This document shows, one piece after another, positions 50,001-57,563 of a DNA stretch of 64,000 nt; the first letter of the stretch is position 1; the number at the start of each line of letters is the position of its first letter. Below the pieces are notes generated by a model that saw only the letters and a list, made by a program, of their open reading frames with translations, was not told the DNA's origin and did no database searches. The DNA is from Orientallactaga sibirica (lineage: Eukaryota; Chordata; Mammalia; Rodentia; Dipodidae): positions 28,777,001 through 28,841,000 of the forward strand of contig JAEOAD010000025.1 in assembly GCA_036365145.1 (NCBI GenBank), given 5' to 3'. The position numbers were made by a program, and so were the translations under genes.

Positions 50001-50938
50001 AACCCGGGGCAGCCTGACAGCTACTTCCTGTCTGGGGAGAACTGCGTGGTCATGGTGTGGCATGAGCAGGGACAGTGGAGTGATGTACCCTGCAACTACC
50101 ACCTATCCTACACCTGCAAGATGGGGCTGGGTGAGGAGGGCAGGCGAGGAGGGGAGGGCACAAAGCCACCTAGAAGCGTCCGAGTGCATCGTGGACCATG
50201 GGAGGGCAGACAAATCACGAGTCTACTTGGAATCCCTGAAATTTCCTTTTTTGTTGTTGTTGTTGTTGTTGCTGTCACTCCTCTTGTCCCTGTGGAGTTT
50301 CTGGGTGCCATCATCCACATGGTCAGGCTCTCAATTCCTAATGGTATGCCCCTCGCAGTGTCCTGCGGGCCTCCGCCAGAGCTGCCCCTGGCTCAAGTAT
50401 TTGGTCGCCCCCGGCTGCGTTACGAGGTGGACACCGTGCTCCGGTATCGGTGCCGAGAGGGGCTGGCCCAGCGCAACCTGCCACTGATCCGCTGCCAAGA
50501 GAACGGTCTATGGGAGCCTCCCCAGATTTCCTGTGTGCCCCAAAGGCCTGCGAGTGCCAGGAGGAGACAGGTGGGGGCTACTGGCCACCGGAAACCCTGG
50601 GTTTCAGTTTCAGCTCTTCCTGTTATGCCCTGGCTATGTGAGCTTGGAATAACCCCTGTGAACTAGACTCTTCTTAAGTGCTGATGGCAAAGACACGCAG
50701 CCGCACCCTGGGCCTGAAGGGTGGCGTCAGGGCCAATGTGTCCATAAGGTCAGGGTCCAGGAGCAAGGCCCTCAGAGGGTAGACAGGTTCTGAGAAGACA
50801 AGAGGAGGAGCCCGGGCTAGCAAATGTGTATGTCTTCCTCAGACCCGGGCTCTGCACCCAGTGGAGACCCCAAGAGGACGTCGGGGACAGCTCCTGGGGC
50901 GCTGGAAGGCACGGTTGACACCTCCTTCCAGTTCGTAG
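37970..50938 (+). CDS. BCAN: Brevican core protein, 13 coding exons
   Basis: Coding segments: 37970-38063, 38446-38817, 39313-39487, 39778-39905, 40711-41004, 43620-43850, 44320-44907, 47802-47909, 48329-48487, 49552-49634, 49986-50130, 50359-50549 or -50570, and 50843-50938. They join in frame to 887 or 894 codons (human 911). Domain order: signal peptide (1-22), Ig V domain (32-155), Link 1 (156-256), Link 2 (257-354), an acidic, Ser/Pro/Glu-rich chondroitin-sulfate attachment region (355-627), EGF domain (628-663), C-type lectin domain (664-792), sushi domain (793-856) and a basic tail. Brevican is the neural lectican of perineuronal nets and binds hyaluronan by the Link domains. The ADAMTS4 site Glu400-Ser401 is intact. 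A read-through isoform is listed separately. Introns 6 and 8 are longest, and intron 6 holds a G-rich minisatellite. Confidence 0.97.
38446..38817 (+). CDS. BCAN: BCAN Ig V-domain exon
   Basis: The acceptor is tgcccgcag before 38446 and the donor is aag|gtgtga after 38817. The 124 codons include [34 protein letters not shown] and the [14 protein letters not shown] end that is typical of lecticans. Confidence 0.96.
39069..39214 (-). mobile_element. B1-like SINE in BCAN intron 3
   Basis: Minus copy about 100 bp before the Link 1 exon. Confidence 0.92.
39313..39487 (+). CDS. BCAN: BCAN Link 1, first exon
   Basis: The acceptor is gcctcttag before 39313 and the donor is gag|gtgggc after 39487; the exon ends in phase 2. 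It encodes [37 protein letters not shown] and [11 protein letters not shown]. Confidence 0.95.
39778..39905 (+). CDS. BCAN: BCAN Link 1, second exon
   Basis: The acceptor is ccttcccag before 39778 and the donor is atg|gtgatt after 39905. It encodes [19 protein letters not shown] and ends [13 protein letters not shown]. In the genomic sequence the donor is followed at once by TGA in frame, so skipping this splice would end the protein. Confidence 0.95.
40003..40360 (-). mobile_element. B1-like SINE split by a tRNA-related SINE
   Basis: The B1-like element is interrupted at about 40025-40236 by a minus type B copy; cgaggtaggttctt and cgagataggttctt flank it as a target-site duplication. Confidence 0.92.
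40711..41004 (+). CDS. BCAN: BCAN Link domain 2 exon
   Basis: The acceptor is cttacccag before 40711 and the donor is aag|gtgagc after 41004. The 98 codons hold the whole second Link domain: [51 protein letters not shown] and the closing FNVYCFQ. Confidence 0.96.
41480..42675 (+). repeat. G-rich minisatellite in BCAN intron 6, 31-32 bp unit, about 36 copies
   Basis: The unit is gtgagacggt followed by gggaagggcagggtatgggg and one to three more bases. Each complete unit has four G-runs with loops of 2, 2 and 3, a canonical G-quadruplex motif, on the transcribed-RNA sense strand. The C-rich minus strand lacks stops in all three frames, so three overlapping 430-469 residue Pro/Ser/His-rich frames appear; these are repeat artefacts. 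Confidence 0.96.
43120..43319 (-). mobile_element. tRNA-related SINE in BCAN intron 6
   Basis: Minus copy, flanked by gatgtatttctta and ctgtatttcttta. Confidence 0.92.
43620..43850 (+). CDS. BCAN: BCAN exon with the ADAMTS4/aggrecanase cleavage site
   Basis: The acceptor is ggctgcag before 43620 and the donor is tag|gtaacg after 43850. The 77 codons start the unstructured central region. The cleavage context [13 protein letters not shown] is present, with the scissile bond between the codons ending at 43756 and starting at 43757 (Glu400-Ser401). Human brevican is cut at the equivalent Glu395-Ser396. Confidence 0.94.
44320..44907 (+). CDS. BCAN: BCAN large central exon, acidic chondroitin-sulfate region
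   Basis: The acceptor is ttgcccag before 44320 and the donor is cag|gtaact after 44907. The 196 codons contain a Glu-rich run (near residues 448-475) and Ser/Pro/Thr-rich sequence with several Ser-Gly pairs, as in other lecticans. The frame stays open through the donor, which gives the GPI-anchored isoform. Confidence 0.94.
44320..44975 (+). CDS. BCAN: BCAN read-through terminal exon, GPI-anchored brevican isoform
   Basis: If the donor after 44907 is not used, translation continues 22 codons ([18 protein letters not shown], then LWVT) to the TGA at 44973-44975. The added tail is a small polar stretch and a hydrophobic end without a following charged segment, the form of a GPI-attachment signal. 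Known GPI-linked brevican in human and rat ends in a very similar way (…NSAQ…LQLWVT, from memory). The product would be about 649 residues, lack the EGF-lectin-sushi unit and be bound to the cell surface. A poly(A) signal at 45462 fits this shorter mRNA. Confidence 0.85.
45462..45467 (+). promoter_or_regulatory. BCAN: Poly(A) signal for the short (GPI) BCAN mRNA
   Basis: AATAAA lies 487 bp after the read-through stop, inside what is intron 8 of the full-length form. The sequence between is repeat-free, and a TG-rich stretch (tgtgtgtgtgagtgtg) lies just upstream. Confidence 0.65.
45480..46445. other. BCAN intron 8, unique part
   Basis: Follows the short-isoform poly(A) signal. No coding pattern; frames up to 161 codons on the plus strand appear to be chance. 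Confidence 0.4.
46447..46545 (+). mobile_element. B1-like SINE, 3' truncated
   Basis: Plus copy ending after gagactacata; cagagtcttcatttcc follows and gagagtctccatttcc precedes. Confidence 0.85.
46683..46696 (-). promoter_or_regulatory. CTCF-consensus motif in BCAN intron 8
   Basis: The minus strand reads ccagcaggtggcac, 14 of 14 to the CTCF core consensus, in unique sequence between the short-isoform poly(A) signal and the EGF exon. Confidence 0.45.
46980..47110. mobile_element. MIR-like relic in BCAN intron 8
   Basis: aagtgatttagccaaggctg, then ctgagccaggcgacacatgg, resembles the conserved core of a MIR element. Weak and degraded. Confidence 0.35.
47440..47560. mobile_element. MIR-like relic upstream of the BCAN EGF exon
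   Basis: gttaaagtgacctgctcagg, then gtcacctaggcgaccagaag, follows the MIR core pattern (gtgacttgcccaaggtcac). Moderately diverged. Confidence 0.45.
47802..47909 (+). CDS. BCAN: BCAN EGF-like exon
   Basis: The acceptor is ctccctcag before 47802 and the donor is ttg|gtgagt after 47909. The 36 codons hold six cysteines in EGF spacing (residues 630, 635, 641, 650, 652, 661), with CHNGGTC and [10 protein letters not shown]. Confidence 0.95.
48329..48487 (+). CDS. BCAN: BCAN C-type lectin domain, first exon
   Basis: The acceptor is tcccctag before 48329 and the donor is atg|gtgggc after 48487. It encodes [20 protein letters not shown] and then [17 protein letters not shown]. The residue before TPEEQ is Cys (codon 48457-48459), where I recall Ser in human. 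Confidence 0.95.
48545..48789 (-). mobile_element. tRNA-related SINE in BCAN intron 9
   Basis: Minus copy; catcactcattgct and catcactcatttct flank it (target-site duplication). Confidence 0.93.
49155..49312 (+). mobile_element. Old B1-like SINE
   Basis: Diverged plus copy with aaaagactaaaag tail. Confidence 0.7.
49493..49506 (-). promoter_or_regulatory. CTCF-consensus motif in BCAN intron 10
   Basis: The minus strand reads ccagcagagggcag, 14 of 14 to CCASYAGRKGGCRS, preceded by tgg as in the longer consensus. It lies in unique sequence about 45 bp before exon 11. Confidence 0.5.
49552..49634 (+). CDS. BCAN: BCAN C-type lectin domain, second exon
   Basis: The acceptor is cctccccag before 49552 and the donor is ctg|gtgaga after 49634; the exon ends in phase 0. 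It encodes [20 protein letters not shown] followed by LWSDGVPL, the WIGL core of the lectin fold. Confidence 0.95.
49986..50130 (+). CDS. BCAN: BCAN C-type lectin domain, third exon
   Basis: The acceptor is actccccag before 49986 and the donor is ctgg|gtgagg after 50130. It carries the QPD motif (residues 753-755) and WSDVPC, the calcium-site and closing motifs of lectican lectin domains. Confidence 0.95.
50359..50570 (+). CDS. BCAN: BCAN sushi (CCP) exon with ambiguous 3' end
   Basis: The acceptor is cctcgcag before 50359. It encodes [20 protein letters not shown] and on to the last sushi cysteine (residue 851) in QISCVPQRP. Two 3' ends keep the frame. One is after 50549, where the sequence is cct|gcgagt, a GC donor with otherwise ideal context. 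The other is after 50570 at cag|gtgggg, which adds seven residues (ASARRRQ). Alignment with the remembered human tail (CVPRRP then ARALHP) favours 50549 as the ancestral junction. Confidence 0.85.
50843..50938 (+). CDS. BCAN: BCAN last coding exon, basic C-terminal tail
   Basis: The acceptor is cttcctcag before 50843. The 31 codons encode [20 protein letters not shown] and on to PPSSS, with the TAG at 50936-50938. The tail matches the human form ARALHP...GRWKA...PPSS (from memory) and fixes the frame. A different, longer open frame crossing this exon is a shadow. Confidence 0.9.
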   Translation, partial: TRALHPVETPRGRRGQLLGRWKARLTPPSSS

Positions 50939-51310
50939 AGAACAAGACCCGGAACCCTGCTGTCCCCAGCACTGCCCACCTGTCCCTCGAGCCCTGTGTA
51001 CCCGCCACAGCAGGGAGTGGGACACGAGAGGTGTACCGCTGGAGTCCAGGAGACAGTGCCTACAGGGGCTTCTGGGAAACACGAGGGTGGTCCCACCCAG
51101 CCCGGGGGCCCTCTTTCCCCTACCTGGGCCTCAGGTTTCACCCTCAGAGCAATGGGTAAGTCCCGAAGTGCCTCAACTGCCCTCTCCTGCCAGCCATTGC
51201 CTTGGTCCTCTGTTTCTGTAGAGGGCACACTGCCACGTGTTTTGGGTTCTCAAAAGGAGAGTGGAGTGTCAGCAAAGCCCGCTGAAAATAAACATTTTTT
51301 GAACCCAAGC
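50939..51310 (+). other. BCAN: BCAN 3' UTR
   Basis: Repeat-free sequence from the stop to just past the AATAAA at 51287-51292. A long TG repeat begins right after the expected cleavage site. Confidence 0.7.
51287..51292 (+). promoter_or_regulatory. BCAN: BCAN full-length poly(A) signal
   Basis: AATAAA in the context gctgaaaataaacatt, 349 bp after the brevican stop. The TG-rich repeat about 20 bp downstream can act as the GU-rich processing element. Confidence 0.75.
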
Positions 51311-51313
51311 AAG

Positions 51314-51328
51314 TTTGTGTGTGTGTGT

Positions 51329-51377
<49 letters not shown>
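51314..51377 (+). repeat. (TG)n microsatellite just after the BCAN poly(A) site
   Basis: About 60 bp of alternating TG with one interruption; able to form Z-DNA and placed where a GU-rich element would help 3' processing. Confidence 0.95.
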
Positions 51378-51379
<2 letters not shown>

Positions 51380-51689
51380 GGGGGGAGAAAGAGGAGGGGA
51401 CAGTCAGTGTTGACGAGGGTCAGTTGGACTGGAGCTCCTGTGATTATCAGCTGCCAGCGGTCAGAGAAGCCCCCAGGGTGGCTGGCGGGGAACAGAACAG
51501 CTGCCCAGGGAGTCCTGAGTGCACAAAGACAGCTGCAGCTGTTGGGGACAGTGGCAGTGGCCTGGTCAGGCACCCCTGCCTTAGAGTCCAGCCCGAGGAT
51601 GGAGAAGGGGTGAAGTCCCAGGGAGCTCCTGGTGCCTGGCTCCCGAGCTCCCGAGGGGGCTGTGGGGGTGAAGGGCCGGTTCAGAGTGA

Positions 51690-51860
51690 CCAGCAGAGGG
51701 AGCTGCGGACGCTGCCCCGGGCGCGGGGTGGGGTGGGGTGGGGGCGGCCGCCAGGGGGCGCTGGCGCCTCGCCGACCCCGGCCGGACGCGGGCACCGGGC
51801 GCCCAGGGGAGAGGACTTCCGGAAGGCCGGCGGGCTGAGTCAGCGGAAGCCGGGGTGATG
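51690..51860. promoter_or_regulatory. GC-rich regulatory block downstream of BCAN with CTCF-, ETS- and MARE-like motifs
   Basis: CpG-rich and repeat-free, 400 bp after the BCAN poly(A) signal. It contains ccgccagggggcgc at 51748-51761 (13 of 14 to the CTCF core CCASYAGRKGGCRS), a weaker ccagcagagggagc at 51690-51703, an ETS palindrome acttccggaag at 51815-51825, and gctgagtcagc at 51834-51844, which is the core of a Maf recognition element with AP-1 inside. It could be an insulator or enhancer between BCAN and NES. Confidence 0.5.
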
Positions 51861-52037
51861 AGGTCACCCGAGCCCGCGGAGGCCGAGGGAGGATGGGCCT
51901 GCGCCTGTTGCTGGAGCTTGTGTCCTCCGATGGGGTGGGGCAGCCCTGGCTGCACATCCTCGCACACGCTGGCTCGTGCCGGTTTACCCACATGGGCAAT
52001 TCTCATAGTCCTTGTCCATTTTCCCTCTCTCTCTCTC

Positions 52038-52248
52038 TTTTAAAATATTTTATTTATTTATTTATTTATTTGAGAGAGAAAGAGACAGAGAGAGAGAATG
52101 GGCGCACCAGGGCCTCCAGCCACTGCAAACGAACTCCAGATGCATGCGCCCCCTTGTGCATCTGGCTTATGTGGGTCCTGGGGAATTGAACCGGGGTCCT
52201 TAGGCTTCACAGGCAAACACCTTAACTGCTAAGCCATTTCCCCAGCCC
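52038..52248 (-). mobile_element. tRNA-related SINE
   Basis: Minus copy, near consensus. Confidence 0.93.
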
Positions 52249-52252
52249 CTCT

Positions 52253-52390
52253 CTTGTTTTTTGAGATTGGGTCTCCCACTAGCCCAGGAATTCACTCTGT
52301 AGTCTGAGGCTGGCCTCGAACTCACAGTGATTCTCCTCCCTCAGCCTCCGGAGTGCTGGGATGAAAGCAGTGCACCACCATGCCTGGCTC
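52253..52390 (-). mobile_element. B1-like SINE, older
   Basis: Minus copy ending caccaccatgcctggc. Confidence 0.82.
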
Positions 52391-52394
52391 TCTT

Positions 52395-52577
52395 TTTTAA
52401 AGTATTTTGTTCATTTATTTATTTGACAGAGAGAGAGAGAGACTGGGCATGCCAGGGCCTCTAGCCACTGCAAATGAACTCCAGATGATTGTGCCACCTG
52501 GGTACTGGGGAATTGCACCTGGGTCCTTAGGCTTCACAGGCAAGTGCCTTAATCACTAGGTCATCTCTCCAGCCCCC
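52395..52577 (-). mobile_element. tRNA-related SINE
   Basis: Minus copy with internal deletion. Confidence 0.9.
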
Positions 52578-52616
52578 TCACTCCTTTTCTTTCTTTTTTA
52601 AAATATATTTTATTAA

Positions 52617-52775
52617 AAGCTGGGCGTGGTGGCCTTTAATCCCAGCACTCGGGAGGCAGAGGTAGGAGGATCGCCGAGAGTTCAAGGCCACCCTGAGATT
52701 ACATAGTTAATTCCAGGTCAGCCTGGACCAGAGTGAGACCCTACCTCGAAAAACCAAAAAATAAAAATAAAAATA
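52617..52775 (+). mobile_element. B1-like SINE
   Basis: Plus copy; tttaaaatatattt-like sequence on both sides. Confidence 0.92.
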
Positions 52776-52779
52776 AAAT

Positions 52780-52990
52780 ATATTTAATTTATTTATTTAT
52801 TTATTTATTTATTTGAGAGAGAAAGAGAAGGAGGTAGAGAGAATGGGTGCACCAGGGCCTGCAGCCACTGCAAACGAACTCCAGATGCATGCGCCTCCTT
52901 GTGCATTTGGCTTACATGGGTGCTGAGGAATTGAACCTGGGTCCTTTGGCTTTGCAGGCAAACACCTTAACTGCTAAGCCCTCCAGCCCT
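52780..52990 (-). mobile_element. tRNA-related SINE
   Basis: Minus copy with (TTTA)n tail. Confidence 0.92.
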
Positions 52991-52999
52991 CAGTCCTTT

Positions 53000-54090
53000 T
53001 CCTTAAAAAAAGAAAGAAAAAAAAAAAGTAACCCCAGAAAAACCAAGAGGGAAGGAGGAGGAGCTCGAGGCCCAAAACAGTGAGAGATGCAGCATCCGGG
53101 GGAGAGCAAGGCTGGCACCCACAGACTTAGAAGGGTGGAGCAAAGGGCCTGAGGCCCTTCCAGGCTAGCCCAGCCTAGTTCTGACCCTCTCCTGTCCTAT
53201 ATGTAAACCGCAGACAGTTGGTTTGCAGCCCTGAATTCGCAGACTCCACCACCTCTCCCGCTGCATTTCCCCCTCCTGGTCTGGGCTCACCTGCTGGATC
53301 TTCTGCTACATGAATGCACCCCTCCTCTATCCTGTGATGGCCCACTCAATGCACTTTTAGAGGCGTCTCAGGCATTTAGCTGGACAAGGAGAAGGCTGGA
53401 CAGGTAGCAGAGTGTCTTTGGGGTCCTGTCTTCACTGAGATGGAGTTTAGAGAGTGTGTTGCATTTGGGGTCTTGGGTTTGCCAGTGTTCCCACCAAGCA
53501 CCCCTCATCATGGCTCTCAGGGGGACAGGTCCACCATCCACCAAGTGGATGAGAAGAGGTCTAGAGGTAGATGGAGGGTGGAACTGGAAACACACACACA
53601 CACACACCTTCTGGGCCTCTGGCAGAGCTGGAAATGGAAGCCTTCTCCCGGCTTTGTTGGACTTCCTGGGAAAGGAGGGGGATGTTATTGTCCCGGAATG
53701 ACTCAGCAGTGCCTTGCACAGAACCCCAACCCTTTGTTGGACTTCACACCTGGAGAAAGGGACCACAGCTGGGATGTTGAACATTGTCCAGGGGCCTGGC
53801 TGTGTGAATGTCACTCACACAGTGGGGTCCCTTGCCAGGTGTTCTGTCACCTGGGAAGAACCAGCCCAAGAGCCCATGACATGGCCTTCCATCAGGTCTC
53901 TGCTGCCTCCCACAGCACTGCTCTGACCTCACTGGGGCCTTTGTCCCAGCTCTGAGATGCTGTCTGTGGGCCTGTCTCCTGCACAAGCAGAGAAAGGGTT
54001 CCATTGTTCTGGTGGTCAGCAGTGGCACAGCAGCTCCCAAAGACTTCCAAAAATGCCTGCCCGGCAGACTCCCACAGGTGACAGAAAGAA
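53000..54090. other. Unique sequence left of the 33-bp minisatellite
   Basis: Repeat-free apart from a short (CA) run near 53591-53606. Frames up to 171 codons lack recognisable content. Confidence 0.35.
53872..53951 (+). repeat. Segment duplicated inside the 33-bp minisatellite (first copy)
   Basis: The sequence from cccatgacatggccttccat to ctttgtcccagc recurs at 54413-54500, where it is interrupted by minisatellite-like bases. The array therefore grew across a local duplication. Confidence 0.85.
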
Positions 54091-55250
54091 CTGAACATGT
54101 ACCTGTCAGAGACCCTCTCCTCCCCACCTGCCAGAGTACCTGGGCCTGGCTGTGTGACTCAGTACCTGTCACAGCCCACCTCCCCACACATGTCAAGTCA
54201 GGGGTCCCTTGCCCCCTCCTCCCCCACACAAGGGCCCCTCCTCACCTGGGAATGGGTGGTACCTGGAGAGGCCCCCTCCTCCCACACAGAGTACCTGTCA
54301 GGCCCCTCCTCCCCACACAGAGTACCTGTCAGAGGGGTACCTGTGAGAGGCCCCTCCTTCCCACACAGAGTACCTGTCAGAGGCCCCTCCTCCCCACACA
54401 GGTACCTGGAGGCCCATGACATGGCCTTCCATCAGGCCCCCTCTGTACCTGCCTCCCCCACACAGCACTGCTCTGACCTCACTCAGGGCCTTTGTCCCAG
54501 CCTCCCCACACAGAGATCAGAGGCCCCTCCTGTACCTGTCAGGGCCCCTCCTCCCCACACAGGCCTGTCAGAGGCCCCTCCTCCCCACACACAGAGAAAG
54601 GCCCCTCCTCACAGAGTACCTGTTCTGGCCCCCTCCTCCCCACACAGTACCTGTCAGAGGCACAGAGTACCTGTCAGAGGCCCCTCCTCCCCAAGTACCT
54701 GTCAGAGGCCCCCTCCTCCCCCCACACAGAGTACCTGTCAGAGGGCCCCTCCTCCTCCCCACACAGAGTACCTGTCAGAGGCCCCCTCCTCCCCACACAG
54801 GCAGGCCCCCTCCTCCCCCACAGGTGACAGAACTCCTCCCCCACAGGTACCTGTCAGGCCCCTCCTCTAGGCCACAGAGTACCTGTCAGAGGCCCCTCCT
54901 CCCCACACAGAGTACCTGTCAGAGGCCCCTCCTCCCCCACACAGAGTACCTGTCAGAGGCCCCTCCTCCCCACACAGAGTACCTGTCAGAGGCCCCCTCC
55001 TCCCCACACAGAGTACCTGTCAGAGGCCCCTCCTCCCCACACAGAGTACCTGTCAGAGGCCCCTCCTCCCCACACAGAGTACCTGTCAGAGGCCCCCTCC
55101 TCCCCACACAGAGTACCTGTCAGAGGCCCCTCCTCCCCACACAGAGTACCTGTGAGAGGCCCCCTCCTCCCCACACAGAGTACCTGTGAGAGGCCCCCTC
55201 CTCCCCACACAGAGTACCTGTCAGAGGCCCCTCCTCCCCACACAGAGGTT
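54090..55250 (+). repeat. Minisatellite downstream of BCAN, 33-bp unit
   Basis: The unit is cagagtacctgtcagaggcc followed by cctcctccccaca. The best-ordered part is 54880-55240 and the left part is scrambled. The unit is a multiple of three, so two plus-strand frames of 257 residues stay open (TEYLSEAPPPH or HRVPVRGPSSP patterns). They lack a gene context. Confidence 0.95.
54411..54501 (+). repeat. Second copy of the 53.9-kb segment within the minisatellite
   Basis: Near-identical to 53872-53951, with an extra ctctgtacctgcctcccc-like insertion in the middle and repeat units on both sides. Confidence 0.85.
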
Positions 55251-55389
55251 CTTCCTGAGGTCTGGCTTCCATCTGGCCTGCTGCAAAGCCGCTTACTTCC
55301 TCCTGGCACAGAGAACTGAAAGGTGCTGGACCAGTAGGAGAAAAGGCTGGAAAGGGACTAGAGAAGATGGAGGGAGGGGTTTGGTTATG

Positions 55390-55556
55390 CCTCAGTGGAC
55401 ATTTCTTTCTCTCTTTCTTTCTCTCTTTCCCCCTTCTTTCCTTCCTTCCTCCCTCCCTCTATCCTTTCTTTCTCCCTTCCTTCCTCCCTCCCTCTTTATT
55501 CCTTCCCTCCTTCCCTTCTTCCTTTCCTTCCTCCTCCTCCCTCCCTCTCCCTCCCT

Positions 55557-55616
<60 letters not shown>

Positions 55617-55627
55617 TTTTTCTTTTT
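55390..55627 (+). repeat. Pyrimidine tract ending in (TTTC)n
   Basis: About 240 bp of almost pure pyrimidine, irregular at first and then a regular CTTT run at 55556-55616. It precedes a minus-strand B1-like SINE, so it derives from that element's A-rich tail. Confidence 0.96.
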
Positions 55628-55770
55628 CTTTCAAGGTAGAGTCTCATTCTAGCCCAGGCTGACCTGGAATTCACTGTATAGTTTCAGGCTGTCTTCAAAC
55701 TGACAGTGATCCTCCTACCTCTGCCTGCCGAGTGCTAGGACTAAAGGCATGTGCCACCATGCCTGCTTTT
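55628..55770 (-). mobile_element. B1-like SINE
   Basis: Minus copy whose tail is the (TTTC)n tract. Confidence 0.9.
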
Positions 55771-55794
55771 CTTTTCTTTTTTAAAAAAATATTG

Positions 55795-55998
55795 GGCTGG
55801 AGAGATGGCTTAGCAGTTAAGGCACTTGCCTGTGAAGCCTAAGGACCCATATTCAACTGTGCAGATCCCACATTAGCCAGATGCATGAAGGTGAGGCAAG
55901 TGCAAGGTCTCACATGCCCACTAGGTGGCGCAAGCGTCTGGCCTTGAATTGAGGCCCTGGCGCACCTATTCTCTCTTTCTCTCTCTCTAAAAAAATAT
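55795..55998 (+). mobile_element. tRNA-related SINE, type C, with perfect CTCF core
   Basis: Plus copy; ccactaggtggcgc at 55918-55931 matches the CTCF core 14 of 14. Confidence 0.9.
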
Positions 55999-56006
55999 AT
56001 TATTAT

Positions 56007-56196
56007 GGGGTTGGGAGATGGCTCAGTGGTTAAAGGTGCATGCTTGCAAAACCTGATGGCCTGGGTTTGATTTCCCAGTACTCTCATAAAGCCAGATGCA
56101 TTAAGATAGCATATACATCTGGAGTTTGTTTGCAGTGGCAAGAGGCTCTGGCATGTCCTCTCTCTCTCTCCCTTGATTCCTCTCTCTGCTTGCAAA

Positions 56197-56233
<37 letters not shown>

Positions 56234-56235
56234 AA
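56007..56235 (+). mobile_element. tRNA-related SINE (type D)
   Basis: Plus copy with a long (AAAT)n tail. Confidence 0.9.
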
Positions 56236-56244
56236 ATAGAAAAT

Positions 56245-56398
56245 AACGGGGCGTGGTGGCGCACACCTTTAATCCCAGCACTCGGGAGGCAGAGGTAGGA
56301 GGATCACCATGAGTTCAAGGCCACCCTGAGTCTACATAGTTAATTCCAGGTCAGCCTGGACCAGAGTGAGACCCTACCTCAAAAAAACAAAAATAAAT
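56245..56398 (+). mobile_element. B1-like SINE
   Basis: Plus copy. Confidence 0.92.
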
Positions 56399-56431
56399 AA
56401 ATAAATATTTAAAAATACATAAATAATATTA

Positions 56432-56625
56432 TGAGGTTGGAAAGATGGCTTAATGGTTTAAAGTGCTTGCTTGCAAAGCCTAATGGTCTGGGTTTGACTC
56501 CTCAGCACCCATGTAAAGCCAGATGCACAAAGTGACACATGCATCTATAATTTGTTTCCAGTGGCATGAAGCTCTGGTGTACCCATACACTGTCTCTCAC
56601 GCACACAAATAAATACATTTTATAA
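56432..56625 (+). mobile_element. tRNA-related SINE (type D)
   Basis: Diverged plus copy. Confidence 0.85.
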
Positions 56626-56647
56626 CACAGATGACCTGGAACTCACT

Positions 56648-56797
56648 CTTTTTTTTTTTTTTTTCGAGGTAGGGCCTCACTCTGGCTCAGGCTGACCTGG
56701 GATTCACTATGTAGTCTCAGGGTAGCCTCTCCATGATCCTCCTACCTCTGCCTCCAAGTGCTGGGATTAAAGGCGTGCGCCACCACGCCCGGCTTCC
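56648..56797 (-). mobile_element. B1-like SINE
   Basis: Minus copy, inserted in an older one that continues to about 56900. Confidence 0.9.
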
Positions 56798-57115
56798 AGA
56801 CCTTTTTTGAGGTAGGCTGGCCTCAAACTCCTGAAATCCTCCTACCTCAGCCTCCCGAATACTACTGGGATTAAAAGTGTGAGCCATTATGTCTGGCTTC
56901 TTTCTCAGTGCTTTGTAGGTTGTTTACAGCGGAAGGCTGCTAACCCTTTGGGGCTGGAGTTAAATACTAAATATTAGAACTTAGTATTAAATGCGGGGCA
57001 GCCCACAGCCTTCTGACCCATGGTCTGTAGACCTCAGGAGGCATCTGGGGACTCCAACATCATTGGCCAGGGACGCCACGCTCTGCCTCAGTTTCCCTAT
57101 CAAACTCAGCTGAAA

Positions 57116-57116
57116 T

Positions 57117-57151
<35 letters not shown>

Positions 57152-57152
57152 T
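57116..57152 (+). repeat. (TTTA)n microsatellite
   Basis: About nine TTTA units at the tail of the minus-strand B1-like SINE that ends near 57275. Confidence 0.9.
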
Positions 57153-57154
57153 GG

Positions 57155-57275
57155 TTTTTCGAGGTACAGTCTCACTGTAGCCCAGGCTGACCTGGAATTC
57201 ACTTTGTAGTCTCAGGGTGGCCTCGAACTCACCGCGATCCTCCTACCTCTGCCTCCCAAGTGCTGGATTAAAGGC
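57155..57275 (-). mobile_element. B1-like SINE
   Basis: Minus copy truncated after ggattaaagg. Confidence 0.9.
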
Positions 57276-57563
57276 TGAAGCTTTATCTGAAGTGACTGCA
57301 ATCCTGGAGAGACCAAGGGATTCAGGGAGGAACTGGGAAGGAGGGGGAAGCAGGTGAGAGGCAAAAGAGTTCCTGAGTGAGCCTGACACCAAGGGTGTCT
57401 CCTCTTAGTGGGGACCTGGAGGACCTAGGAGGGGCCCGGGGCCAAGCACAAGCCTCCTGGGGAGGCCCTTTGCCCTTCCTTCCGGAGGCCCAGGGGCCGG
57501 TCTTGTCAGCAGCTGAGCGCACAGCTGCAGAGAAGAGGGTCCTCAGCAGAGGTCTCACCTGCC

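Noticed and set aside
50824..51159. 111-residue plus-strand frame across the last BCAN exon
   Set aside because: It is in a different frame from the brevican tail, whose frame is fixed by the match to TRALHP...PPSSS and by the upstream splice phase.
54097..55189. Two 257-residue frames (TEYLSEAPPPH and HRVPVRGPSSP repeats)
   Set aside because: 33-bp repeat, divisible by three, with no conserved domain or splice context.
55186..55662. 158-residue frame rich in Phe/Leu/Ser
   Set aside because: Translation of the (TTTC)n pyrimidine tract.
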